Assembly: GCF_937616625.2 (NCBI RefSeq)
Contig: NC_065570.1
Coordinates: forward strand, 11,604,001 to 11,668,000
Source of the DNA: Mercurialis annua
Taxonomy: Eukaryota > Streptophyta > Magnoliopsida > Malpighiales > Euphorbiaceae
Direction of reading: 5' to 3'
DNA length: 64,000 bases
The position numbers were made by a program, and so were the translations under genes. Below, one piece after another: positions 1 to 13,602 of this stretch. The notes under the pieces were generated by a model that saw only the letters and a list, made by a program, of their open reading frames with translations, was not told the origin of the DNA and did no database searches. Position 1 is the first letter of the stretch; each line of letters begins with the position of its first letter.

Positions 1-788
1 ACTAGAAAATGCTTTTTATACTGACTAGATAGACCACTCACGCTTATGGGTGAGACCATCTTACATCGGACCAAGAGGCCGGGTTCGATGGTCACTACCA
101 AAACTTTTATATTTGGCTCATCAATTAAATTCATTTACTAGGCATATGTGGAATACCCCATCTCAATCTTACAAACAGTCCACAAGATAATGGTGTTGGA
201 AAGTAAACAAGTTTAGAAAGCTAATAAATGGAAACTGAAAAACTTGTGATACATGTATATTACTCGATCTAGTCTAACATGTGAGTATGTAGCAAATACT
301 CATAAGCAATCATCTAATCTCAAGATTTCTATCATACAATAGACTAAAGTGGATTTTATTCCATTTGCATGCACAAAATCTAAACTGTACGTTTAAGTGA
401 GATTGATTTTAGTAGTCATCTTGAATTCCTATACAAACTCTAATTACCTTTTCATAGCAGTCCTAAGATTTTTAGGTGATTTGCTGGACTTAGAGCTAAT
501 TAATGTGGTTATCTTATTTAGCTGTTAAATGGTGGATATGGACATGCTTGGAAAGCGATAAGCAATATAAACATTCCTATATACAGTTGATATACATATA
601 AGGTTAAAAATACTTTTAAACCTTGAAGATCTGGGGTGTCTGGCAGTCGTATGTCGTCTTTCTGTATAGTCGAAATCTGGATCCGGGCAAATTATAGAAG
701 TTCTTCGTTTGGTTAATACGAGTCTGCTGGTCCAATCCGGGGGTCAAACTTGAGTTCCAACGTGTAATATCTCGTAATTTTAAGTAAA
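1..788. other. Unassigned AT-rich flank
   Basis: No gene, RNA or clear transposon end was found here. A box-B-like string near position 85 has no accompanying box A or cloverleaf, so no tRNA is called. Confidence 0.4.
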
Positions 789-1012
789 TGTACTACTAGA
801 AAACATTCTTTAGCGACGGATTTTAGCGACGAATTTCAAATTCGTCGCTAAAATCAAATTTAACAACGGATTTAGCGACGGATTTTGAATCCGTCAATAA
901 ATCATAAAAAACATTGGCGGGTAGTGACAAATTTGTTTTTCACTTTTAGCGTAATCTGTCGCTTAAAAATAATACATTTAGCGACGGATTACAAAATCCG
1001 TCGCGAAATATT
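789..1012. repeat. Degenerate CACTA terminus with GCGACGGA repeats
   Basis: The segment opens with TACTACTAGAAAAC, one base from the CACTACTAGAAAA start typical of plant CACTA (En/Spm) transposons. It continues with alternating TTTAGCGACGGA and TCCGTCGCTAAA motifs in both orientations. This is the subterminal architecture of a CACTA element and resembles the motifs at both ends of the 26.6-36.2 kb element. No matching second terminus was found, so this is read as a truncated end. Confidence 0.6.
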
Positions 1013-1178
1013 TATATTTTTAACCCCCTAATGTTTACCCTTTCAGGTTATCAAGTTATAAGGTCAGAGTTCCATAATAATTCCAGAAATCAATGTCAAC
1101 CATACCTCTAGAGCTACAAGTAGTTGGGTACCAAGAATTTTAACTTTCTGTTTACAATAGTTCATCTTATTTTGATAA

Positions 1179-1499
1179 GGGTTAATTTCATAAAACGTCA
1201 CGACCTTTACACGGATTTTCATTTTAATCACGTCTTTTAAAAATTTCCATATAAAACCACGACCTTTCATTTTTTTTCAAATTTATCACCAAATCAATTT
1301 TTGGTGTATATTTGATGACGTGGCCACCATAATCCGACAAATTTGAAAAGAAATGGAAGGTAAAATTCACCGGAAAAATAGTCGGTGATAGATTTGAAAA
1401 AAAAATAAAAGGTCATGGTTTTATATGGAAATTTTTAAAAGTCGTCTTGATTAAAATGAAAATTCGTGTAAAGGTCGTGACTTTTTATGGAATTAACCC
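1179..1499. mobile_element. Mutator-type MITE, 9-bp TSD
   Basis: A 321-bp fold-back sequence has termini GGGTTAATTTCATAAAA and their complement. It is flanked by an exact 9-bp direct repeat TTTTGATAA at 1170-1178 and 1500-1508. A 9-bp target duplication indicates mobilisation by a Mutator-like transposase. It has no coding capacity. Related copies lie near 48.7-49.4 kb. Confidence 0.85.
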
Positions 1500-1759
1500 T
1501 TTTGATAAACCCTGATTTGAAATACTGATATAAAGTTGCGTGTTTATCTAAAATGTTTTGACCAGTTGTTTAAAGAGTTACATTGGTTTTATGTTTTTAG
1601 CATTTTAATATTGTATTGGAAACAGAGTAGGTATGTCATAGGAGATTGATGTTCGCGCTCTGGTTTCTAAAAATACAATCACGGTTTTACGACCCAAACG
1701 GGACCGAATTCCGAGTTCAAACAAGCCCAAAAACACAAAATGACGATTACAATTGGTAA

Positions 1760-2126
1760 TTGAAGATCTGGAGGAGGTTTGGATAAACCGGCTCATGTGT
1801 GCAAACTGAAAAAGTCACTCTATGGTCTTCGGCAAGCTCCTCGTCAATGATTTAAATGCCTCACTCAAGCTCTTGTCAACCTTGGCTTCCATCAGTCTAA
1901 GACTGTCATCAAACGCATCTTGCGGTATCTCCGCTCCTCTCTCGAGTACGGGATAACAATTCAGCCTTATAGCAACCTGAGAGTTTGTGCTTACAGCGAT
2001 TCGGATTGGGCAAGTTCAGTTGATGATTGCAAATCCACATCCGGATTTTGCGTTTTTGTTGGCAGTGATCTTATTACCTTGGGTTCAAAACCAATCTCGT
2101 CAGTTTGTATACAATTATCATGCTAA
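1760..2126 (+). pseudogene. Ty1-copia pol fragment (RT joined to RNase H)
   Basis: The + strand reads GGLDKPAHVCKLKKSLYGLR, the conserved copia reverse transcriptase block, followed by an APRQ motif with a stop where Trp is usual. It then jumps directly to RNase H features around 1910-2070: a KRILRYL helix, YSDSDWA carrying catalytic Asp residues, and a DDCKSTSGFCVF motif. The several hundred bases normally between RT and RNase H are missing, so this is an internally deleted relic. No LTRs or gag accompany it. Confidence 0.8.
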
Positions 2127-2831
2127 GATTACTCATCTGTACTTATCTTGTAACCTGCTATCATAAAATTTACTTTCTCCTCTCTGTGTAACTGTAAAAC
2201 CATCAACATAGCCTTCGAAGGGTGAATAGCCCAAACTGCATTAATAACTTCCTCTATAAAACAGGCTTATAAGAAGATCACTCATTGAGGCTGAAACCAT
2301 GCTTGGAAACCCACGTAAAATTACAAGGACTCAAAGAAGTTAAGAGCTGCTAAAATAGTCCATTATATGGGCTGTTAAGAAGGTGAAATCAACCATTGCT
2401 GAGACTCAGGTTTGGAGACTCTTAATCCCATTAGTGTACCTGCATTGCTTAGTCTTAGAATGAACATACTAAAGCCACATTTGCCTAGCCTTAGAACCCA
2501 AAATAGTTCATCTTCCAAAGATCTCATCATGAGCAATCAACCGACTCCTTTTAATCAAGATACGTTGGGAAAAGAGGGTTTGACTCTTTCTCAAAGCAAT
2601 TAATTTATGACAAATAAGCTTAAGCTTCGAAATTGGAATTATTAAACAGACTTTAGCCAGAGAAAGATGTCGACCAACATCGCAAAATAAAAATTTACAG
2701 GTGAAAAACACTTCATTTCAGCCATAACATAATTGCATATTGGATTTCATACATAATGTATCATACACTGCTCTCATCAGTTGATGAGCATCTGCAAAGT
2801 ATAGGGTCTCTCCTAATCCTAATAATCAGCT
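2127..2831. other. Kinesin 3' flank, no other gene seen
   Basis: This is the region downstream of the kinesin-5 stop codon. Short open frames here show no family features. It presumably holds the kinesin 3' UTR on the minus strand. Confidence 0.4.
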
Positions 2832-5800
2832 TCAGTTGACCTGAGCAAAAGGAGATCTGGTAGGTGATGCTGCTTGCGGCATCATTTTGCTCTCGTTACG
2901 TCCCCATTTTACTCTCTTCTCCGAATTCTTCTCTTCTTTCACATTTCGGTATACAGCTGCTCTCATCTCTTCAATGGATGCTAAGCTGGGCACCGATACA
3001 GCTCGCCTTTTCGGTGTTGTGCCACTATGCTCATCAACCTGTGCATAGTTACATAAACTCTATCCATTTACAAATTGCTTGCAACAATCTCAACATTTCA
3101 GACAGACTGCTCAAGTCATGTCCTTGATGGAAGTTCTACTAGGGCTCCATTTATAAAATTCAAATTTATTGGTTGATTTCACTTTTTTTAGGGAGTTAAT
3201 TTCAATTTTGTTAGAAACTGAGATGAGATATGTATTTCTGCTTACCTACCATTTCAAAATAAATTAGTAATTTATAGTTTGAAATAAAAAAAGATCTATA
3301 GTTTTTTAACTTTTTTAATGCTTTTAAACATTAAAAGTATTTATGCCTTATTGTATAAATGAGTTCAATTAGCCACAACAATGAAAGTATACTCTTCTCA
3401 CTAAGTTTTACAACTAGGTAGATCATGCTAGAATTTAAAATTTTAGTCAGAATTGATGAAAACCATAACAAATTGATTTATTTTTGGCATAACACATTTT
3501 TGGTTCCATGCACTATTAGATTGTTTTGAATTGGGTCCCTCCACTATAATTTATATACATTAAGTCCTTACACTTTAAATTTTGTGAACATTAGATCCTT
3601 CCATCACAAAAAATTTAACGGTGTCAAGTCAAAACGAAAAAAACCTGATTGACAGACTTACTTTCAACGAAAATAAAAGTGTAAGGAGTAAGGACCCAAT
3701 TCAGAAAAAGTTTATGTAAATACACACGCTTCATTTCCGTGATGGAGGAATCTAATGTCTAAAACATTAGTAGCATAGGGACTCAATTTTCACAAATAAA
3801 ATTAGGATCCAATTCAAAAAAGTGAGATAGTGCAGGGATGCAAATATGCAATATCTATAAAGTTTAAAGAATAGGGAGTTAATTTTGACAAATAAAAATA
3901 GGACCCAATCAAAAAAGTGAGAGAGTGCAGGAATCCAAATATGCGTTTTGCATTTATTTTTAGATAAGTAGGCCTTAATCAAGTGTGGGCTCATAATTTA
4001 CGTCACCAATAACTATATTCCAATTATGCATCAAAATAAACATGCATTGAGGAAGAAAAGGGCAGGCAAATCAATCATACCAAATATTCTTCTGTTAATG
4101 ACTTCTCTGCTTTGGTTCTAATAGCTGCAATGCTTTGACCATGCTTCTCTTGTATAGACTTGAGTTGATCCAAACATTGTGCACTAATGGATTCAATTTC
4201 TGTCTTACTTTCTCGGTCATGCGTTAGTGAATCTACCAGGAAAATAAATTCCACAAAAAAAGGATTAAGAACAGTTAATGAATTTTGAACCAATGCAAAG
4301 AGTTTTTATCATTATAGTACCTTCAACTGCAGACATCACATCACACGTTCTAAAATCAAAATCTGCATCAATGGCAGACGACGCAGATAAATATTCTTCA
4401 TGTGAAACATCATTTGCATTGATTTTTTCTCTGCAAAATAAACATAATTAGCTATGAAATGTAATAACTCAGAAAGAGGCATACAAATTCAATAGAAGGG
4501 TATAAGTAGCGCTTACTTCGTGGAAGACTTTATCTTAATAACATTGTTCTTATTGAGATTGCTTATGTATGATCGAGTATTCTCCCATTGTTGCCTCGAG
4601 TTGTCCGTCTTCTTTGTGCTACACATAATTGCAGTTTAATTTTCAATATTGTAGCAGATAAAATGACCATTTTCTGTTATAATTTGTGATTAAGCATGGT
4701 CTTCTCTGCGTTCTAAAATCAATACTTGTAACCAGATGTGTGCATTCTGTTTGATCAGAACTGTAGTTTTATTTTATTTTTTCTAAACAGAACTAAATTC
4801 ATTTTATAGGAAATTATATTTCAAACAAAACCGAACTAATTTCATTTTATAGGAAATTAAATTTCAAACGAAATGGAACCAATCAGTTTGGTTGGTAATT
4901 TTGGTTCAATTTCACCAAATTTATGGATTCGGTTGGTTTGGTTTTCGCACAGGAAAACTGTGGCAGAAATCTTACTTCAGAATTCTACATTTATTCTTGA
5001 CAAGGCATTTTCGCTGCTAAACAAATCAAAGTTTCTGCCACAATTTGACAAAATGATTAAGGTAAATCATTGTATTTATGTAAGTTGGAATTACCACTTC
5101 TGAAGAAAAAAAAAATACAATCTTTCTACTTAAACTCTCAAAGAGCTGAAAACGTACCATTCCTCAAGAACATTTTCCATAGCAGCCGTTGATTCAGCCG
5201 CTGAGAATGTGTCTTCCATGAAATGTCTTCCTACATTTTCGACGTATCTACTTATTTTTTCCTGAGCATTCATGGAAACCTGCTGCATACTGGACATGTC
5301 CTGCTGAAATCTCTTGTTCTCTTGTATGTTCAAGTTATTGATGTTCCTGGAAGTCTCTGAGACCTAATAATACATATAATTTGTAAACAGTAACTCTAAT
5401 GTTAATAAAAAAGATAATAAAAACTAGATCCAAACAAATTAAGATAATCCTAAAAAGAAACAGATTTTTAACAGCCCGAAAAGTGCCTTAAACAATGGAT
5501 TTTGCAGAAAATTAGCTGGTTACGGGTAAACTTGGAAAATCAGTTTTTGATCTGAATCAGTTTCCAATCCAATCAAAAGTTGTGGATTATCGCTCCGCAG
5601 AAGAAACAGTTCAAACTCAAGATACAACTGAAAGATTGACACTCACCATAACTGTTTTTCTAGATGTCAATGCTGATAATATTTCTGCAATATTTTCCAG
5701 TGCTTGTTTTTCCTCTCTGGCAGCTTCTTCCTGTTTAAGAAATAAAGTTCAGAACTTTTGTTGGACACTCAAAATCATGACAACACAACATATCTATTCA

Positions 5801-8800
5801 AAAATTGCTTACTTGAAATGTCTTCTCCAAATCAGCTAACTGGCGGGATTTTTTGATATGGCTTTCTTGAAGAGCTGTCATGACATTGGATGCCTGACAA
5901 TAGAGATCTTTGAAATAGTTCACTGTTGCCTTTGAAATTACTTGGGAAGATGTCATAGTTCGCTTTAGTCCCTATTATTTTAAACCCGTTAAGAAATGTT
6001 CAATAAATGACAAGCAAACGAAGAAACCAAACACTTAGAACATAAAGAAAATTACTATTAGCCTTGATGTCAAGTAAAAATTAGTGTTTTCCCTGCATTT
6101 TGTTTCCCTGTGATAATTTGATTCTATTTAACTGAAACAGTTTTCATTCTTAATTCGGAAAACAAGATTCTAACTTAGCCTCAGGGCTGATAGTAATTAT
6201 CCCTCAAAAATAACATAACCTCATGTAACCTACATCCTCCTGTTGTCGGGCGGATAGAGCTAACAGCTGTTTCTGCTCATTTAGTAAATTCTGAGTTTCT
6301 TGAATAACCTCCTTGGCCTCCAATACAGCAGTGGCAAGAAACTGTCAAGAGAAAGACATGGTCACAACTCAAGACAATCATAATCATTTTACAAAAGATA
6401 ACAATTATCTTCATAAGGTGGGTTACATGCTCAACAGCCGTAGTTTGAGATGAGATTGTAGCATTTATATGCTCCAAATCAGATGACGCTTTCTTTTGCA
6501 TTGTGTTGGCAAGTTCCTTTAAGGTTGCTACTCCTGAAGTGTATGTCTCGGTCAGTTTCTTAATCCTTGATTCCAAAATTTCTGTTGCCTGCAGTAATTA
6601 CGGACATGAAAAAGATGAGTAAATAATAATAAACAGAGATATAATGGATATAAGGATTCTCTCTTACATCACATTTGCTAGCAAGAAATGATTGAGAATG
6701 TTCTTCCATGCATCTTATGTGTTGCTGTTGTTGAGAAACTGACATAAGGATAATCCTGTGCACATCTTTCAAACTTTGGTCAAGATGAGAACCAAATACC
6801 AAAATTTGTCGCTGGTTATCCGCTTCCATCTTGTTCTTCTGATCTGCAGGGAAAATAACTTTCTTTTAACTGGAAACTATAATGTTGGCATTTTTCATAT
6901 CTTTCTTAAAACCTTGTGATTTCCAAAACTGTCAGCACTATGTAAACTTTTTCGAGTATAGTTTAGTTTGGGTACTTCGCGTGATCAAAGAGGATATATA
7001 AAAGACATTTTCTCTGACGATGTAACAACTACCAAGCATACAGGTTACGTTTTTAAAAATACATTTTATATGTTCTGAACTTAAGTATTAAAGACATTAT
7101 TGATAGATTTATAGAGAGAATGAGAAAACTTAAATTGAAAAAAAGTTGCAACAAATTGTTTGTTGTTACATGCTGTTGTGATAAAATGATCAGGAAGGGG
7201 TTCTTCGTACCTAATTTTGTGAACAGAGAAGTTATGTCTTCTGATGCAGTTTGCAACTCAGTTCGTAGCTCCTTTGCCCGTTCAGTCAAGGATTTTTCTG
7301 TTTATGTAAGTAATATTTAAGAATAACAACAAGCTTAAAAGTTTTTTTAAAAATGGTTAATCACTTTAATTACCTGAGTTAAGAAGCTCAGAGATGATAA
7401 ATTCCTTTTCCTTCAGTGTTGAGATAGCTACTCTATAATTCTCATGAAGATCAAGAAGTTCCTTGTTACATTTCTCAAGATTTAACTGTAAAAATATGAT
7501 TTAATTATGATAAGATACATTTCCATAAGAATTTTAAATACTAAAACAATAATTTTCGAATCACGTAGTTACCTTACAATCTTTGAGATCACTTTCTATG
7601 TCAAGTTTCTGCTCCTGCTCTGTGAGATAAAGCTCACGAAACTTATCAACTTGCTGCATTAAAATGGAAGTCCACTAAGTATAATTACAAATTTACAAGA
7701 CACATGAACGATAAATAATCACAATACGTCATACCTTCTCACTAAGGTTGAGATCATTTTCCAACTGTTCTATCTTCTCAATCCTTGCCTGCAGGTGGTT
7801 GTATCGTACTTATTTATTAGCAATTCAAACAAATGCAGGTATATTGATTTATGCTAGAGAGATTTATGAATTTCAGATTTGATAGTTAAAGCCAACTGGG
7901 TACATCTGCTGGTTATGATTGATAAATATTATGCAGGGTGTGAATGTGTAATGTCTACCTTCTTTTCCGTTTCATCCTGTACATATCTGTCGTGCGGAAC
8001 ATAAACACCATTCTTTTCCCTTGCTGCTTTAACATCTGCACAAATGAATATTGATAAGCAACCTCATTTAAATATAACTTTTTTATCGTGTGAAACAATT
8101 TGAAAATATTTGTACATGTCCTCACCTTCTTTCATTCTCTCAATTTCTAAGTACAGATCCTTGAGCAACACAGCCTTGGACATTTTTTGGTTTGCCTGCA
8201 AAAATGGATAACTTCCGTCATTATCACAAAAGCAAAGAAAGCAACCGAATGTAACATTTTAAACAATTGAAAATCCAACAAACCTCTGGTTTGTTCTTTA
8301 TGTTCTTGGCTCGGTAAGCATAATCTAGTGTGCTTAATGTCTCTTCTAATGAATGAACAGAAGGAGAAATTGTAGCAATTATGCAAGTTTTTGTCTTTCC
8401 TCCCAAGGAGTCTCTTAATAGCCTTGTCAACTTACTATCCCTAAATAATACAGAAATTAAAGATTTAATTGCAAACAATAAGACCAATAAATTAGACTAG
8501 AAATAAGAGATGAAAAAAGAATGAAAATATGAACCTGTAAGGTATATGAGTTGAATGTTCCACAAGTGCATTTATAACACGGCCCAGAGTAAGTAAGCTC
8601 TTGTTTATCTCCCCTGCTTCTCTTGCACGGCCCTGCAATTTGATTAAAAGAGTTATCAACTTATTATAGCTGCTCAAAACTAAGGCCAACAACTTAAGGG
8701 TTGCGTCGAAAAAGTAAAGAAATTAACTTTTGACTTTTGAATGTCCAAGCCAACTAGAAAATATTTACAAAGTTACATAGAAAATGTGGACATCCATATA

Positions 8801-10585
8801 AGAAATTCAAAAGAAACTGATGTGAAAAGCAGTTAGCCAGTGGTTGTTCATTCATCAGCTTGTTTAAGTGGAACAAGAAGAATATGTTTTTGAATCAACT
8901 AAACTAATTTTACATTCAATGCCCAGATAAAAACCGGCAAGTAGGATTTGTTTGACACGTAAAACTTATGCAGAAAAGATGATAAACTGAAGGACTCTAA
9001 GTAAATTATAATTGAAGTATTAAGCTAGATAAAAATGAGACTATAGATATGAAAAAATATTATATCTCAGAACCTCTCTTGCGCCTGAGCGAGAAATGTT
9101 CTCTGATCCTGCCAGATCAACAAGATTAAGCTTGCCACATTTAATAAGTTCTTCATCTCCAATTGTAGCTTCTTTTATGTGGACAGTAATAGAAAAGACA
9201 GAATGAGATCGACTGTAGCAGGAAGAAAAACATAATTCAGCAAGATGCTATCTTTTATCCTTAATTCATTAACATTGGCAAAATTTTCAATTGTAGATGA
9301 AAACAACCTGCTATGTTTGTTCAACAAAGTATCTGCGGTGCGTCTTTTAGCCGATCCTCGCTCTAAAAGAGTGTAGATTTCATTTGCACTGTAAACAGCT
9401 TCTTCCTCAAGGCCTCTTACAACCACACAACCCTTTCCATCCTCCATCAAAGAAATAGGTTTCCTCTGCCTATCTTCTGTAGACCTCGCATTGTCTTCTG
9501 GAGCTAGTAAATCAGTTATTTCTTCATTGTACAGTTCCAAAAATGTCACTTTCATGCTATAATCTGCATTTTGGGCCTCAAGTGTGTCAAAGATTTGGCG
9601 AACTGCTCGTGGTATGACACCAGCCTCAGCAGGCAAATCTCCACCCTACATAAACATTAAGAAATGCAACATATAAACATTCACTACAGAAGATTCAAGC
9701 ATCTACATATCTATACCGCAAAGAATTACAAAAAGAAAATGGAATAAGCCAAGTGTCTCCTACCTTATTTCGCATTCCACCTTCCATTGTATATGTTTTT
9801 CCAGTGCCAGTCTGCCCATATGCAAAAACTGTGCAGTTAAACCCGTCAAGAACTTCATTAACAATCGGGACAATCGCTTGATCATATATCGATCTTTGTT
9901 GCGCTTTAGGACCAAAAACCTGCATCCCCAACATTTTAAAAGGAATACAAAACTGCAGATCAATCTTGATCAGAAACTACAATTATTTTAAAAGCTGTAA
10001 AATCATTACCTTATCAAAGTTGAAGACTCTATCCAGTTGTTTATTAGCCACATTTTGCAAAACATTGACCTCTCTCTTAAGCTCATTACATAATATCACT
10101 TTTGGAACATTAGCCTTTTGCTCTTCATCACTCAATGGCCTGAAATTCAAATTGGAGCCATTAAAAAAAACATAAAATCTTAGTTCTTATTCAAGTGAAA
10201 GTGAGATATATCTAAAAATTTACCATCCACAAATTAACATCTCCTAATTTGGATCCAAACTCACAATATAATGCAATTCCTAATTTAATTTAATTTTTGA
10301 CAGAAGTAGAATCTAATTACGTTAATAGTTAATGCTCTGAGACTCGAACCCGAGACCTCAGAAATGTATTGCAGCGCCTTACACACAAATACAAATATAC
10401 CTGCATCTGAGAAGAACTTGAACATTAACCTCTTTATCTCTATCCTGACGGTTTGAGTTCCACTCCGCTACTCTCGAATCCTGCCGTGAGCGCCGCTCCG
10501 GCCGGGGCGTAAGAAAAGGAGACGGAGACGGCGTTACTCCTCCTAACCCTACTTTCCTGAAATGATCTGGAGTAACTGACATCAT
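2832..10585 (-). CDS. KIN5: Kinesin-5 (BimC/Eg5 class) spindle motor, 23 exons
   Basis: Kinesin-5 forms bipolar homotetramers that crosslink and slide antiparallel spindle and phragmoplast microtubules. My 23-exon model starts at 10585 (MMSVTPDHF) and stops at 2832-2834; the exons sum to 3150 nt, or 1049 residues, near the usual family length. The motor domain is complete: P-loop [13 protein letters not shown] (exon 3, 9764-9919), switch I NKHS/SRSHS across the exon 4-5 junction, switch [10 protein letters not shown] (exon 5, 9074-9212). Exons 8-19 encode a long coiled coil. The last exon (2832-3038) carries the BimC box, [19 protein letters not shown], whose Thr is the expected CDK site controlling spindle loading. 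All introns use GT-AG. The last intron (3039-4080) contains repeats. Family assignment is firm; the plant paralogue letter is not assigned. Confidence 0.95.
3480..3960. repeat. Fold-back and direct repeats in last kinesin intron
   Basis: The left part (about 3510-3605) and right part (about 3670-3795) share inverted motifs such as CATTAGATCCTTCCATCAC, suggesting a MITE. Next to it, about 3774-3850 and 3868-3950 are diverged direct copies sharing motifs such as AATTTTGACAAATAAAAATA and GAGAGAGTGCAGGAATCCAAA. Both lie within the 1-kb final intron of the kinesin gene. No target duplication was resolved. Confidence 0.55.
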
Positions 10586-10934
10586 TCTGTTTTTTTTAAC
10601 CTAATCCGTCGTCAAAAACAATTTGTTAGCAACTCAGTCCAAGAAAATCAAACAAATTTAATGGAAAATTTGAAAATTGGACTAACTGGTGAATCAAGTG
10701 ACTATAATTTTGGGACTATAGCAGAAGAAATTTTAAAAGAGGTTATTTTATTTTATTTTTTTCAATTTTCTTGCTCTCTAACGGCTACTTGCTGTTTATA
10801 TTACAGGGAAGGAGCCGAGGCCGAGGGGGGGAAAAAGACACGTTAGCGACATAGGCAAGGCGGTACTGGACGTTTTTTCAAAGAGTGGGCCCCGCGGTTA
10901 AACAAATTCAAACTAGTAGCTTTACCAAATTATT
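10586..10934 (-). promoter_or_regulatory. Putative kinesin promoter and 5' flank
   Basis: This non-coding stretch lies immediately upstream of the kinesin start. No TATA box or cell-cycle (MSA-like) element was identified with confidence; the assignment rests on position only. Confidence 0.35.
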
Positions 10935-11305
10935 TTAAAACTTCTCATATTTATCGTAATTTACATTTTAATTCCATTTATTTAAAAATTAAATGATTGG
11001 TCCCTTACTTTTAATTCTGTCAATAATTTAGTCTCTCCATCTATTTTTGGTGCTAGTCAACCAAATTAAAGGACTTATGGATAAATTAATTTTAAACTTG
11101 AAGGATAAAATCGTAGATAAAAACAAAAATGGAGGACCAAATTGTTTTTTTATTTAGTCCTTTCACTTTTAACTAACACCAAAATAGATGGAAGGATTAA
11201 ATCGTTGATGGAAGTAAAAGTAATGAACCAAATCGTTTGATTTTTAAATAAAAAAGACGAAAGTGTAAACTATAACATATGTGAGGAATTTCAGAGTAAT
11301 TTACT
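10935..11305. repeat. MITE-like inverted repeat
   Basis: The left arm (about 10940-11065) and right arm (about 11160-11310) are inverted copies, sharing motifs such as CCATCTATTTTTGGTG and TTTAAAAATTAAATGATTGG in diverged form. The element has no open reading frame. Its exact ends and target duplication were not resolved. Confidence 0.5.
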
Positions 11306-11442
11306 TTTTTTTAACAAATCGTGACTGTTATTTCCATTAAGCTCAAATACTTTTTTTTTCTTTCACAGGAATATCAATAATGTTTTTTAACATTTAATTT
11401 TTTCTAAAAAATAATAATATTCTTTTACCAAACATCAAGATA

Positions 11443-13110
11443 GATTTTTTTGAATAAAAATTTCCTGCTGCCCTGCAACAGTGGATGTGGCAGCCTAACA
11501 AGCTGCCGCACATGCCTTCTCACATCCCCTGTAATGGTTAAATAACCATTTTAATGAAATTAAATTAACCAGTTTAATCATTATAATTATCTATTAATTA
11601 TTATACTAATTTAAATATGAATGTTTTCTGAAAGAGCATTTAAGTTTTGATTGAAAATGTTTGAAATGCGTGTCTTCCAATTCAGTGGGTTATCCCGTAG
11701 TCGAAACCATTGAGTGATGAATCCAAACAGAAAACAGAAAAGACAGACATGTAATCACTTGTTTTGAAGAAGTTCTACCTATATTAGCTTAGCAGCAAAT
11801 TGATTGTCAGACATTTGTACAAAATTAATTAGATTGTGCTTCTTCATCTGTAAATTTTAGAGGCTCAGGTGCCATTTGGTAGATATTTTTCAAATAGTAA
11901 TCTTAATCAATGAACAAAATGATTTAAATTTATGTATAATTTAAAATGTCAAGTTCTGAATCTTGTTTCCCAGTCAATAAGAATATGGGTATTGCTTAAA
12001 ACTGAATTTTGTTAAAATTGTAGTGATTAATTCTTTGATTTTAGTCCATGGGTATCCTTTAATGTATTCTACTTTGGATGGGTTTTTGGATTCAAAGATT
12101 ATGAAAATAATGGGATTGTCTTGCATTATCCGTTTGATAACATGTCTAATTGATATGTGAGACTCTGATAACAGGTCTAATTGAATTCTTTGCAAAATAT
12201 GGGAATGTGAATTTTGCTTAGAAGTTGTTTGCTGAAATGCCTCAAAAAGAAGTGTTTGTAGGAACGTCATGATTTATGGTGATGAAATGCACACATGGTG
12301 GTGTGGAGGGTAGACTTGAGCTATTTTTATAGATGGAGTCCGATGATGTTATATTCTTGGCTAGCATTGGAATACAAAAGGTTATAGAGTATTAGATAAG
12401 GCTTAAGGTCTGAAAAACTACTAACCTTTCAAAAAAAATTCAATAACACCCTCACCTTGCAATTTTTTCAATAGCACCCTATTTTGTATTTCTGGCTTTC
12501 AATAGCACTCTAAATTAAAAATATTAGATGATTTGATTACTATTAGGATGAAAATTTTCAAAAAAACTAAATTTAAAGGTGAAATCATACTTTTTTCTAC
12601 TTGAACACTTTTAAACAAGTCCTTTTATTTTAAAAAAATTCAAATAAGTCCTCGATAAATGAGTTTAATTTGATGATTTATGGTGCTATTGAAAGTCAAT
12701 AATACAAAATAGGGTAAAATTGACTATTTTATAAGGTCGGGGTGCTATTGAAAGCCAAAAATAAGAGATAGGGTGCTATTGAAGAAATTATAAGGTGAGG
12801 GTGCCATTGAAAAAAATTTGAAAGGTCGGTAGTTTTTCAGACCTTAAGCCATTAGATAATATATGCAACATGTACAGCACTGAGGGTAATTGTTCAAGAA
12901 ACGAAAGAATACGTGAAAGAATGTCTATCTGTAGCAACTCTTCTAAAGAAACAGTAATTAAAAAATTAAAATTATAATACTCAAATTGGTTAATTAACCC
13001 ATCATTAAAATGGTTATTTAACCATTTAACCGGAATGCAAGGAGGCATGTGTGGCAGCCTGCACGCGCCCTGTTGCAACAGGAAATTTTTGTTTGATTTT
13101 TTTTTTGCCA
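11443..13110. mobile_element. Non-autonomous TIR element of about 1.65 kb
   Basis: The left end (about 11448-11600) and right end (about 12955-13105) are inverted copies of roughly 130-150 bp, sharing AAAAATTTCCTG, CTGCCGCACATGCCT-like and GGTTAAATAACCATTTTAATG motifs. The interior is AT-rich and non-coding. It carries a separate Mutator-type MITE at 12400-12850. No target duplication was identified, so the superfamily is open. Confidence 0.65.
12400..12850. mobile_element. Mutator-type MITE, 9-bp TSD, nested
   Basis: A 451-bp element has inverted termini starting GGCTTAAGGTCTGAAAAAC and is flanked by exact 9-bp repeats ATTAGATAA at 12391-12399 and 12851-12859. The arms contain repeated TCAATAGCACCCT motifs. 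It is nested in the larger TIR element. Confidence 0.88.
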
Positions 13111-13425
13111 AAAGAAAATAGATAGATGGCAAGAACATGTATTACTAATATTAATTACATGATAAAAGAACTGGATTGCTAAACACCGCCCTTTTTACTT
13201 AGCACCGCTCAGCCACATTATATATTTGCCCTTTTCACTTTTTGAATAGAAAACCAACTAATAAACAAAAAACCTAAATCCTCTCAACTCATTCAACTTT
13301 TCACGAATTCATATTTTACGAAAATGTCGGATTCCGAACGAGATGAAAATCGACAACCTCCGGTAAGTTTTTTTTTTTAATTTCGATTTTTTTTAAAAAC
13401 GCTTAATTAAAGAGACGTCGTGATT

Positions 13426-13602
13426 TCACGGAGGGGACGCCGGAAAACGGGGGGACGCCGAAAACAGCGTCCCCCCCTTCCGGAGGGGACGTGGAACGTC
13501 CACATCCCCTCCGGAAAAACGGCGTCCCCTCTTCTGGAGGGGACGCCGTGGGGCGTCCGGCGTCCCCTCTTCCGGAGGGGACGCCGGACGCCCGTTCCGT
13601 GA
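13426..13602. repeat. GGGGACG palindrome array in PMD first intron
   Basis: This is a GC-rich island in an AT-rich intron (13363-13788). Units of GGAGGGGACGCCG alternate with their complements, for example CCGGAGGGGACG and CGTCCCCTCTTCCGG, giving several potential hairpins. A matching array occupies the other end of the element at 19570-19755. Its layout resembles the subterminal repeats that bind CACTA transposases, but in a Mutator-like element. Confidence 0.75.

Noticed and set aside
10322..10385. Box-B-like GGTTCGAGTC on the minus strand in kinesin intron 1
   Set aside because: No box A at the right distance and no defined ends; at most a SINE or tRNA-like fragment.
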